Positions 49,489 to 57,238 of a stretch of DNA of 64,000 nt are shown here, in pieces. The DNA lies in NCBI RefSeq assembly GCF_030268965.1, contig NZ_BSSE01000016.1, positions 62,001-126,000 of the forward strand, written 5' to 3'. Numbering within the stretch: position 1 is the stretch's first letter; each line of letters begins with the position of its first letter. The position numbers were made by a program, and so were the translations under genes. The stretch is from Microtetraspora sp. NBRC 16547 (GTDB lineage: Bacteria; Actinomycetota; Actinomycetes; Streptosporangiales; Streptosporangiaceae). Below the pieces are notes generated by a model. It saw only the letters and a list, made by a program, of their open reading frames with translations. It had not been told where the DNA came from and ran no database searches.

Positions 49489-49545
49489 TGTTCCGTGAAA
49501 GAGGCGAAGTGCTTTCCGACTGAGTTCTCCCACAAGGAGCCCGTC

Positions 49546-50745
49546 ATGACCGAAGCCACGACCCATCCGGTGACCCTCCCCCTCACGCGTGTGCACCCGT
49601 TCGACCCGCCGGAGGACCTCGCCCTCTGGCGCGAGGAGGACCCGATCCGCCCGCTGGCCTACCCCGACGGCCATCAGGGCTGGCTGGTCACCGGCTACGC
49701 CGCCGCTCGTGCCATCCTCGCCGACCCCCGTTTCAGCACGCGCATCGACCTCCTGCACACGCCGATCGCGCAGCGCGACGCGCAGTTCCGCTCGACCGTG
49801 CGGCGGCCGGGCTTCTTCCTGCGGATGGATCCGCCGGACCACACCCGCTACCGGCGGTTGCTGACCGGCCAGTTCACGGTCCGCCGGATGAAGCAACTGG
49901 AGCCGAGGATCGAGGAGATCACCCGCGATCACCTGGACGCCATGGAGCGCGCCGGTGGCCCGATCGACCTCGTACGGGCGTTCGCGCTGCCGATCCCGTC
50001 CCTCGTGATCTGCGAGCTGCTCGGCGTCCCGTACGACGACAGGGAGAAGTTCCAGCGCGACTCCTCCGTGCTGCTCAGCCTCGACTCCACGCTGGAGCAG
50101 GTGGAGGCCGCGATGCAGGACCTGCTCGACTATCTCGGCGATCTGGTCCGGCACAAGCGGGCCGAGCCGGAGGACGACCTGGTCAGCGGGCTCGCAGCGG
50201 ACACCGACCTGACCGACGAGGAGCTCACCGGCATCACCACGCTGCTCCTCATCGCGGGCCACGAGACGACCGCGAACATGCTGGGCCTCGGCACCTACGC
50301 CCTGCTGCGCAACCCCGCCCAGCTCGCCGCCGTGCGCGACGACCCCGAGGTGGTGGAGCACGCCGTCGAGGAGTTGCTGCGCTACCTGACCGTCGTCCAC
50401 ATCGGCCCGGTACGGGCGGCCCTGGAGGACGTCGAGATCGACGGCCGTCTCATCAGGGCGGGAGAAACGGTGACCATCTCGGTGGCCGCCGCCAACCGCG
50501 ACCCCGAGCGGTTCTCCGAGCCCGACCAGCTTGACGTCGCGCGGCCCGCGAGCGGGCACCTGACCTTCGGCCACGGCATCCACCAGTGCCTCGGGCAGCA
50601 GCTCGCCAGGACCGAGATGCGGATCGCCTACCCGGCCCTGCTGCGCCGCTTCCCCGGCCTGCGTCTCGCCGTACCGGCGGAGGAGGTCCCGATGCGGACC
50701 GACATGGTGGTCTACGGGGTGCACCGGCTGCCGGTCACCTGGTAG
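49546..50745 (+). CDS. Cytochrome P450 (CYP105-like)
   Basis: 399 residues; ATG at 49546 follows AAGGAG. I-helix AGHETT (237-242) for oxygen activation, ExxR motif EELLR (276-280) and heme loop [15 protein letters not shown] with Cys348 as iron ligand. Soluble bacterial class I type, needing ferredoxin and a reductase. The next gene encodes the ferredoxin; no reductase is nearby. The TetR gene upstream suggests induction by a small hydrophobic compound, which may be a substrate. No biosynthetic cluster surrounds it, so xenobiotic or lipid oxidation is as likely as a tailoring role. Confidence 0.95.
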   Translation: MTEATTHPVTLPLTRVHPFDPPEDLALWREEDPIRPLAYPDGHQGWLVTGYAAARAILADPRFSTRIDLLHTPIAQRDAQFRSTVRRPGFFLRMDPPDHTRYRRLLTGQFTVRRMKQLEPRIEEITRDHLDAMERAGGPIDLVRAFALPIPSLVICELLGVPYDDREKFQRDSSVLLSLDSTLEQVEAAMQDLLDYLGDLVRHKRAEPEDDLVSGLAADTDLTDEELTGITTLLLIAGHETTANMLGLGTYALLRNPAQLAAVRDDPEVVEHAVEELLRYLTVVHIGPVRAALEDVEIDGRLIRAGETVTISVAAANRDPERFSEPDQLDVARPASGHLTFGHGIHQCLGQQLARTEMRIAYPALLRRFPGLRLAVPAEEVPMRTDMVVYGVHRLPVTW

Positions 50746-50758
50746 GGAAGGGGGCGCG

Positions 50759-51004
50759 ATGAGGATCATCGCGGACACCGGCCGCTGCATCGGGGCCGGG
50801 ATGTGCGTGCTGGCCCTGGGCGAGGTGTTCGACCAGAGCGAGGACGACGGGACCGTCGTCCTGCTCGACGCGGAGCCGCCCGCCTCGATGGCGGGCGCGG
50901 TCCGGCGGGCCGTACAGCTGTGCCCGTCCGGCGCCCTGTCCATCGCGGAGACGTCCGGAGGGGACCAGGACGCCGCGGGCGGCGTGAAGGGGAACGGGGA
51001 CTAG
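50759..51004 (+). CDS. P450-associated ferredoxin, [3Fe-4S] type
   Basis: 81 residues; ATG at 50759 after GGAAGGGG, 13 bp after the P450 stop. Cys10 and Cys16 in TGRCIGAGMCVLA and Cys55 in AVQLCPSGALSI are the three cluster ligands; the fourth, present in 4Fe-4S ferredoxins, is replaced (Ala13), as in SuaB/SoyB-type partners of CYP105. The C-terminus is extended by a Gly/Asp-rich tail. It passes electrons to the preceding P450. Confidence 0.93.
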   Translation: MRIIADTGRCIGAGMCVLALGEVFDQSEDDGTVVLLDAEPPASMAGAVRRAVQLCPSGALSIAETSGGDQDAAGGVKGNGD

Positions 51005-51014
51005 GGAAACAGGT

Positions 51015-51974
51015 CTAGGCGACCGCGTTGCGGAGCGGCGCGATCGGCCGCGGCAGGGGGAGCCCACGGGCCGCCCACAGGAGCCGCATCCGGTCCGGAT
51101 AGTCGGTGACGATGCCCGCCACGCCCAGGTCGAGAAGCGCGGCCGCCTCGTCGGGGTCGTTGACCGTCCACACCACGACCGGCAGGCCGCACTCCGACGC
51201 GGCGGTCATCAGCGCCTGGTCGACCAGCACGCGGTCGGGGGAGAGCGTGGTGGCCCCGACCGCCCGGGCCGCGGCCGCCAGGTCGCCGCCGAAGTCGGCC
51301 AAATCCAGGCCGTTCATCCAGGCGGGGGCCATCGTGGCCTCCTCGACCAGCGCGTACCGCCGGTCGACCAGCGGTCGCGCGGCCTCGAGGACGCGCCAGT
51401 CGAAGCTGAGCAGAGCGGCGTTCGCGAGCCGGCCGTGCCGGTCGAGCTCCTTCACCACGAGCTCGGTGAACTCACGCGGATCGGCCGTCAGCTCCGGGTG
51501 GTCCGGGTCGGACTTGAGCTCGACGTGCAGCCTCACCCCGTCCGCGCCGTACGCGTCGACGAGGCCGAGCACGGCGCCGAGCGTGGGCATCCGGGTGTCG
51601 GGCAGCGGCACCTGGGTGAGCGCGAAGGGGTCGTCGGGCCGCGTCGGGAGCCGGATGCCGACATCGAGCGTCCTGAGCTGGGCGAGCGACAGGGAGCCGA
51701 TCGGCTTGCCGACGTAGGGGAACATCTCGTCGCCCGCGGTGGCCATCCCGGTGTCCGCGCTGGTCACCGGCGAGACGATCAGGTCGTGCGTGAGCACGAT
51801 CTGCCCGTCGGAACTCAGGGCGACGTCGAACTCCAGTGCGTCGACCCCGAGTTCCAGCGCGAAGGCGAGCCCGGGGAGCGTGTTCTCGGGCCGCAGCCCG
51901 CGTGCCCCCCGATGGCCGTGTAGTTCAACGTGTCCATGCACAAGGGCGAACCCTACTGGGTCGCCTTGTGTCAC
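51015..51974 (-). CDS. Glycerophosphodiester phosphodiesterase
   Basis: About 319 residues; GTG at 51974 is preferred, 51941 is possible. GDPD-fold: HGHRGARGLRPENTLPG with the catalytic His and Glu, ALEFDVALSSDGQIVLTHD with metal-binding acidic residues and second His, HVELKSD, and WTVNDPDEAAALLDLGVAGI / TDYPDRM at the end. Hydrolyses glycerophosphodiesters to glycerol 3-phosphate and alcohol. No signal peptide, so intracellular phospholipid turnover is likely. Convergent with the ferredoxin gene. Confidence 0.93.
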   Translation of the reverse strand: MTQGDPVGFALVHGHVELHGHRGARGLRPENTLPGLAFALELGVDALEFDVALSSDGQIVLTHDLIVSPVTSADTGMATAGDEMFPYVGKPIGSLSLAQLRTLDVGIRLPTRPDDPFALTQVPLPDTRMPTLGAVLGLVDAYGADGVRLHVELKSDPDHPELTADPREFTELVVKELDRHGRLANAALLSFDWRVLEAARPLVDRRYALVEEATMAPAWMNGLDLADFGGDLAAAARAVGATTLSPDRVLVDQALMTAASECGLPVVVWTVNDPDEAAALLDLGVAGIVTDYPDRMRLLWAARGLPLPRPIAPLRNAVA

Positions 51975-52047
51975 CCGAGCATCCCCACCCCCGCGGCGCG
52001 CATCAGCACAAAGCGTCACACAACCATCCGGGGTGGGGGAAACGCGC

Positions 52048-53331
52048 TCAGATCAGCGGGCGGATCTGGAGGGTCTGGGTGCGGCCGGGGCCGACGCCGA
52101 TCGCGGAGATCGGGGCCCCGCTCATCTCCTCCAGCGCCTTGACGTAATCCTGCGCCTTGGGCGGCAGGTCCTCGAACGTCTTGGCGTCGGTGATGTCCTC
52201 CTGCCAGCCGGGCAGCTCCTCGTAGATCGGCTTGGCGTGGTGGAACTCGGTCTGCGTCATGGGGATCTCGTCATGGCGCACGCCGTCCACGTCGTACGCG
52301 ACGCAGACGGGGATCCGCTCCAGCCCGGACAGCACGTCCAGCTTGGTGAGGAAGAAGTCGGTCACGCCGTTGATCCGGGTGGCGTACCGCGCGATGACGG
52401 CGTCGAACCAGCCGCAGCGGCGGTTGCGGCCCGTGGTCACGCCGTACTCGCCGCCGGTGGAGCGCAGCCAGTCGCCCATCTCGTCGGTCAGCTCGGTGGG
52501 GAACGGCCCGGAGCCGACCCGAGTGGTGTACGCCTTGAGGATGCCGATGACGCGGGTGAGCCGCGACGGCGGGATGCCCGAGCCGATGCACGCGCCGCCC
52601 GAGGTCGGGGACGAGGAGGTCACGAACGGGTAGGTGCCGTGGTCGATGTCCAGCAGCGTGCCCTGGCCGCCTTCGAGGAGGACGACCTTGCCCTCGTCCA
52701 GCGCCTTGCTCAGCACCAGCGACGTGTCGGTGATGTGCGGCTTGAGCCGCTCGGCGTACGCGAGGTATTCATCCAGCACCGCGGCCGGGTCGAGCCCGCG
52801 CCGGTTGTAGATCTTGGTGAGGATCTGGTTCTTGTCGCCGAGCGCGACCTCGATCTTCTGCTTGAGGATGCCCGGGTCCAGCAGGTCCTGGACGCGGACG
52901 CCCATGCGGGAGATCTTGTCGCCGTAGGCGGGGCCGATGCCGCGGCCGGTCGTGCCGATCTTGGACTTGCCCAGGTAGCGCTCGCTGACCTTGTCGATGG
53001 CCTTGTGCTGCGGCATGATCAGGTGGGCGTTCGCCGAGATCAGCAACCGGTCGGCGTTGATCCCGCGCTGGGCCAGCCCGTCGATCTCGCTGAGCAGCAC
53101 ACCCGGGTCGATCACGACGCCGTTGCCGATCACGGGGACCACATCGGGAGAGAGCACACCCGTGGGCAGCAGGTGCAGGGCGTATTTCTGGTCGCCGATG
53201 ACCACGGTGTGGCCCGCGTTGTTGCCGCCCTGGTAGCGGACGACGTAATGGACGTCGCCGCCGAGCAGGTCGGTGGCCTTTCCCTTGCCCTCATCGCCCC
53301 ATTGGGCGCCTACGAGAACCACAGCCGGCAT
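52048..53331 (-). CDS. purA: Adenylosuccinate synthetase
   Basis: 427 residues; ATG at 53331 after AGGAG. Joins IMP and aspartate with GTP, first step to [23 protein letters not shown] (GTP P-loop and catalytic Asp), [75 protein letters not shown] and [20 protein letters not shown] are intact. It follows the DUF3151 gene on the same strand, as in many actinomycetes. Confidence 0.98.
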   Translation of the reverse strand: MPAVVLVGAQWGDEGKGKATDLLGGDVHYVVRYQGGNNAGHTVVIGDQKYALHLLPTGVLSPDVVPVIGNGVVIDPGVLLSEIDGLAQRGINADRLLISANAHLIMPQHKAIDKVSERYLGKSKIGTTGRGIGPAYGDKISRMGVRVQDLLDPGILKQKIEVALGDKNQILTKIYNRRGLDPAAVLDEYLAYAERLKPHITDTSLVLSKALDEGKVVLLEGGQGTLLDIDHGTYPFVTSSSPTSGGACIGSGIPPSRLTRVIGILKAYTTRVGSGPFPTELTDEMGDWLRSTGGEYGVTTGRNRRCGWFDAVIARYATRINGVTDFFLTKLDVLSGLERIPVCVAYDVDGVRHDEIPMTQTEFHHAKPIYEELPGWQEDITDAKTFEDLPPKAQDYVKALEEMSGAPISAIGVGPGRTQTLQIRPLI

Positions 53332-53486
53332 GGTCTGACTCCTGCACCACAAAACGAAAACCCCTGACGCAAGTACGACAGGGGCCTCTTGCAACCTGAG
53401 ACTACCTGAGCCGGTCGGAAACCGGGATTCGCGGGTCCTGAACGGGCGGCCCGCCCCTCATGTACGGCTCCGCCGGCTCGGCAGGG

Positions 53487-53906
53487 TCAGTGTCCGGCGA
53501 GCGCCTGGGCGGCCTCGGCGCTGCTGTCGCGCAGGAACTTGGCGCAACGCTCGGCCTCGTCCTTCTCGCCGATGGCGTGTGCGGCTCGGCTCAGCGCGTG
53601 CAGGCAGCGGAGGAAGCCCTTGTTGGGTCCGTGGTCCCACGGGACCGGGCCGTGACCCTTCCAGCCGGCGCGGCGCAGCTGGTCGAGGCCGCGGTGGTAG
53701 CCGGTGCGCGCGAAGGCGTACGACGTGACGGCGTGCCCGGCCGCGAAGTAGTCCTCGGCCAGCGCCGCCCAGGCTTCGGAGTAGGCGGGGAAGCGCGCGG
53801 CCACGTCGGCCGCCTTGGCGCCGGACTCGATCATCTCTCGAGCCTCGGCGTTGTCCGGGAGGAGGGTGGGCGGCGGACCGGCCAGGAGGTTTTCGTGCGT
53901 TTCCAT
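53487..53906 (-). CDS. DUF3151 protein
   Basis: 139 residues, ATG at 53906. HENLLAGPPPTLLPDNAEAR at the start, then SGAKAADVAARFPAYSEAWA, FARTGYHRGLDQLRRAGWKG, and PWDHGPNKGFLRCLHALSRA: the DUF3151 pattern, helical repeats of TPR type. No function is known; the gene regularly lies between fba and purA in actinobacteria, as here. Confidence 0.9.
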   Translation of the reverse strand: METHENLLAGPPPTLLPDNAEAREMIESGAKAADVAARFPAYSEAWAALAEDYFAAGHAVTSYAFARTGYHRGLDQLRRAGWKGHGPVPWDHGPNKGFLRCLHALSRAAHAIGEKDEAERCAKFLRDSSAEAAQALAGH

Positions 53907-54026
53907 GAGCACAGTCTTACCCGTGGAAAGTCCGCACCATCATGAGGGGGCCGGGACAAGATTGGCGAAAATTCTCCGGCAAGCCGTCGCGTGGAACGGA
54001 AGGACCCGGTTTCGAGCGGCCGCACG

Positions 54027-54218
54027 GGCACAGTACGGGCGCAGTGCGTATGGGCACAGTGCGTAAGGGCACAGTGTGGAGCGCAGTGTGTGGAGCGCAG
54101 CCGCGCTGGGCGCGGGAACGCGTTCAGCGCGGCTACGTCCGGTTAAGCCGGGTCAAGCCCGGCCTGGTGCGGTCCGGCCTGGTGCGGTCCGGCCTGGTGC
54201 GGTCCGGCCTGGTGCGGT
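54027..54218. repeat. Minisatellite region between fba and DUF3151 gene
   Basis: 54027-54100 contains several GGGCACAGTGCG-like units; 54159-54218 is four perfect copies of the 15-bp unit CCGGCCTGGTGCGGT. The 345-bp spacer 53907-54251 has no gene with a ribosome site; a plus-strand frame over the 15-bp array would encode GLVRS repeats but looks accidental. Confidence 0.9.
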
Positions 54219-54251
54219 CCGCCGGCCCGGCTTGCCCTGGTCAGGATGCGT

Positions 54252-55274
54252 TCAGCGGAGCTTGGTGCCCGCCGACTTCAGGTGCCGGCAGGCCTCGGCG
54301 ACCCGCGCGGCCATGCCCGCCTCGGCGGCCTTGCCGTACGCGCGAGGGTCGTAGGCCTTCTTGTTGCCGACCTCCCCGTCGACCTTCAGCACGCCGTCGT
54401 AGTTGCGGAACATGTGGTCCGCGACCGGCCGGGTGAAGGCGTACTGCGTGTCCGTGTCGATGTTCATCTTGACCACGCCGTACGCGATGGCCTCGTGGAT
54501 CTCTTCGAGCAGCGAGCCGGAGCCGCCGTGGAAGACCAAGTCGAACGGCTTGTCCTTGCCGAACTTGGCGCCGACGGCCTCCTGGATGTCCTTCAGGACG
54601 GTGGGACGCAGCTTGACGTGGCCCGGCTTGTAGACGCCGTGCACGTTGCCGAACGTCGCGGCCAGGAGGTACCGGCCGCGCTCGCCCAGGCCGACGGCCT
54701 CGGCGGTGGCGATGGCGTCCTGGGCCGTGGTGTAGAGCTTCTCGTTGATCTCGCCGACGACGCCGTCCTCCTCGCCGCCGACGACACCGATCTCCATCTC
54801 CATGATGACGCGCGCCTCGGCGCACTTCTCGATGAGCTCGGAGGCGATGGACAGGTTCTCCTCCAGCGGTACGGCGGAGCCGTCCCACATGTGGGACTGG
54901 AACAGCGGCTCCTCGCCCCTGGCGACCCGCTCACGAGAGATCTCGATCAGCGGGCGCATGAAACCGTCCAGCTTGTCCTTCGGGCAGTGGTCGGTGTGCA
55001 GGGCGACGGTCACGGGGTACTTGGCGGCCACCACCCGGGCGTACTCGGCCAGAGCGACCGAACCGGTCACCATGTCCTTGACCGTCGTTCCGGAGAGGAA
55101 CTCCGCCCCGCCGGTCGACACCTGGATGATGCCGTCGCTCTCGGCCTCGGCGAAGCCGCGAAGCGCCGCGTTCAGCGTCTGGGACGAGGTCACGTTGATC
55201 GCCGGGTAGGCGAAGCCGCCCTCCTTGGCCCGGTCGAGCATCTCGGCGTAGACCTCTGGAGTCGCGATAGGCAT
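54252..55274 (-). CDS. fbaA: Class II fructose-bisphosphate aldolase
   Basis: 340 residues; ATG at 55274 after AAGGAGA. Zn-dependent aldolase of glycolysis and gluconeogenesis: YPAINVTSSQTLNAALRGFA, VALHTDHCPKDKLDGFMRPL with metal His residues and Asp, FQSHMWDGSAVPLEENLSIA, MEMEIGVVGGEEDGV, VYKPGHVKLRPTVLKDI, DLVFHGGSGSLLEEIHEAIA and KMNIDTDTQYAFTRPVADHM. Complete and canonical. Confidence 0.97.
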   Translation of the reverse strand: MPIATPEVYAEMLDRAKEGGFAYPAINVTSSQTLNAALRGFAEAESDGIIQVSTGGAEFLSGTTVKDMVTGSVALAEYARVVAAKYPVTVALHTDHCPKDKLDGFMRPLIEISRERVARGEEPLFQSHMWDGSAVPLEENLSIASELIEKCAEARVIMEMEIGVVGGEEDGVVGEINEKLYTTAQDAIATAEAVGLGERGRYLLAATFGNVHGVYKPGHVKLRPTVLKDIQEAVGAKFGKDKPFDLVFHGGSGSLLEEIHEAIAYGVVKMNIDTDTQYAFTRPVADHMFRNYDGVLKVDGEVGNKKAYDPRAYGKAAEAGMAARVAEACRHLKSAGTKLR

Positions 55275-55410
55275 CGGAAATTCATCTCCTTCTGAGACAG
55301 TTACCGGCGGTCGCAAGTATCCCGAAGCGCGTGCCGATGTGTGAAGCAGGCTCCGGGCCACGCCCGTCTTCTATCAGTGTCGCCTCATATCCGACCGGTA
55401 AGCTCGAGGC

Positions 55411-56088
55411 GTGGACGTGATCCTGAATCTTCTTGACCCGCAGTGGTGGCTGACCATGCTCGGCGCCTTCGCGACGGTCGGCGTCATCGCGATCATCTTT
55501 GCCGAGACCGGGTTGCTCGTCGGTTTCTTTCTGCCGGGCGACTCACTGCTGGTCGCGGCCGGGATCTTCGCTTCGGGCAAGGTGCTCGAAGGTGTCGAGC
55601 CCTTGTCACTGCCCACCCTGCTGGTCGGGACGCCGCTGGCCGCGATCCTCGGCGCCCAGCTCGGGCATTTCCTCGGCGCGCGAGTCGGCCGCAAGCTTTT
55701 CGACAAGCCCGACTCCCGGCTGTTCAAAAAGGAACACGTCGAAAAGGCGGAGTACTACTTCGAGAAGTTCGGCCCCGCCAAGGCCGTGGTCGTGGCGCGG
55801 TTCATGCCGATCGTGCGCACCTTCATGAACCCCGTGGCCGGCGTTCTGCAAATGGACGCGCGCAAGTTCTTCCTGTGGAACGCCCTGGGCGGCGTGGTCT
55901 GGGTCGAGGCGCTGCTGCTGCTCGGGTACTTCCTCGGCAGCAAGGTCGAGGGCATCGACAAGTACATCCTGCCGGGCGTCTTCGTGATCATCGTGCTGTC
56001 GCTGGTGCCGATCGTTCGTGAGGTCCTGAAGAACCGGAAGGCCGGAGGCGCCCCCGCCCCGAGGGGCAAGCACCACGCGGGGCGTTGA
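55411..56088 (+). CDS. DedA-family membrane protein
   Basis: 225 residues, GTG at 55411. The SNARE-associated/DedA fold: GVIAIIFAETGLLVGFFLPG with the reentrant loop, GDSLLVAAGIFASG, LGAQLGHFLGARVGRKLFDK, FGPAKAVVVARFMPIVRTFM NPVAG with the functional Arg residues, and FLWNALGGVVWVEALLLLGY. Such proteins scramble or recycle lipid carriers (for example undecaprenyl phosphate) and influence envelope homeostasis. Divergent from fba. Confidence 0.93.
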   Translation: MDVILNLLDPQWWLTMLGAFATVGVIAIIFAETGLLVGFFLPGDSLLVAAGIFASGKVLEGVEPLSLPTLLVGTPLAAILGAQLGHFLGARVGRKLFDKPDSRLFKKEHVEKAEYYFEKFGPAKAVVVARFMPIVRTFMNPVAGVLQMDARKFFLWNALGGVVWVEALLLLGYFLGSKVEGIDKYILPGVFVIIVLSLVPIVREVLKNRKAGGAPAPRGKHHAGR

Positions 56089-56167
56089 TCCCTTTAGCGC
56101 ACCAAAGTGTGATTAATCCTCATTTGGGTGCTGTTGGCCTGTTCGCGGAACCGCTACCCTCCGGTAT

Positions 56168-56605
56168 GTGGGACGCCACAGGTCTGATCCGATGGGGATC
56201 GCCCGGCTGGTACTCATCGGCCTGGTGGTCCTGCTCGCGCTGGCTGTCGTCGCCGTCGGAGCCAAATCGCTGATGACGGTCCTCGGCTCGGACGACGCCG
56301 GGGCCGCCGTCGCCACGCCCCGCGCATCCGGCGGGGCGTCCTCGTCCGCGAGCACGCGGACGGCGACCGTACAGATCGTGTGCAGCGCCGACCGGTGCCC
56401 GGTGTTCGTCCGCATCCCCGGCGGAGACGTGCTGATGGACCGGGACATGACCCGGGGCGAACAGGCCTCCTATTTCGAACCCGAGCTCGACGTGGTCCTC
56501 GGTGACGCGAGCACGGTCACGGTCCTGGAGAACGGAACCCAGCGTCCCCCGGGTGAGACCGGGGAACGCCAGACGTTCAAGGTGACGAGATCCCCAGATC
56601 GCTGA
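56168..56605 (+). CDS. Small membrane protein with extracytoplasmic domain
   Basis: 145 residues from GTG 56168 (ATG 56192 also open). One N-terminal helix (GIARLVLIGLVVLLALAVVA), a Ser/Ala-rich linker, then a small beta-rich domain with two cysteines (VQIVCSADRCPVFVRIPGGD, PELDVVLGDASTVTVLENG). The CxxxxC pair probably forms a disulfide. I do not recognise a family. The 3' end overlaps pyrE on the other strand by 29 bp. Confidence 0.7.
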   Translation: MGRHRSDPMGIARLVLIGLVVLLALAVVAVGAKSLMTVLGSDDAGAAVATPRASGGASSSASTRTATVQIVCSADRCPVFVRIPGGDVLMDRDMTRGEQASYFEPELDVVLGDASTVTVLENGTQRPPGETGERQTFKVTRSPDR

Positions 56606-57119
56606 GGCCGTAGGCCGAGCGGTACGGCAGGCCGGTGGCGGCCAGGTTCTCGTCGCCACCGCGGTGCACGATCGTCGCGATGCCCACCACCTCGGCGCCG
56701 GCCTCGCGCAGCGCCTCCACGGCGGTCAGCACGGAGCCGCCCGTGGTGGTCGTGTCCTCGACCGCGAGCACGCGGCGTCCCTTCACATCCGGGCCCTCGA
56801 TCCGGCGCTGCAGGCCGTGCGCCTTGCCCGCCTTGCGTACGACGAAGGCGTCCAGCACGCGTCCCCGGGCGGCGGCGGCGTGCAGCATCGCGGTCGCCAC
56901 GGGGTCCGCACCCAGCGTCAGGCCGCCGACCGCGTCATAGCCGAGGTCCTCGGTCAGGTCGAGCATCACTCGCCCCACCAGCGGGGCCGCCACGCCGTCG
57001 AGCGTGATGCGGCGGAGATCGACGTACCAGTCGGCCTCCTTGCCCGAGGAGAGCACGACCCTGCCGTGCACGACCCCCTTCTTCCTGATCTCGTCAAGCA
57101 GCTTCTCGCGGTCGCTCAT
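56577..57119 (-). CDS. pyrE: Orotate phosphoribosyltransferase
   Basis: 180 residues. Type I PRTase that converts orotate and PRPP to OMP. KEADWYVDLRRITLDGVAAP, GYDAVGGLTLGADPVATAML, AFVVRKAGKAHGLQRRIEG (catalytic Lys loop) and the PRPP-binding VLAVEDTTTTGGSVLTAVEA are present. Normal length. Divergent from the sigma-fusion gene at 57239. Confidence 0.96.
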   Translation of the reverse strand: MSDREKLLDEIRKKGVVHGRVVLSSGKEADWYVDLRRITLDGVAAPLVGRVMLDLTEDLGYDAVGGLTLGADPVATAMLHAAAARGRVLDAFVVRKAGKAHGLQRRIEGPDVKGRRVLAVEDTTTTGGSVLTAVEALREAGAEVVGIATIVHRGGDENLAATGLPYRSAYGLSDLGISSP

Positions 57120-57238
57120 GGCGCCCAGCCTACGAGGTCGCGACCACCGCTTCGAAGGTAAGGACCCGTCACCGGTTTAGGCAGCGCACGGTCGGCGGAA
57201 TCATGTGCTGGACGACTCAGCGTAATCGTGAGGTAACA

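Noticed and set aside
49435-51004. P450 and ferredoxin as part of a natural-product cluster
   Set aside because: No polyketide, peptide-synthetase, terpene or RiPP enzyme is near; the flanking genes are housekeeping (GDPD, purA) or unrelated.
53942-54436. Plus-strand frame with GLVRS repeats
   Set aside because: No ribosome site, runs into the aldolase gene antisense, and its repeated part is simply the 15-bp minisatellite.
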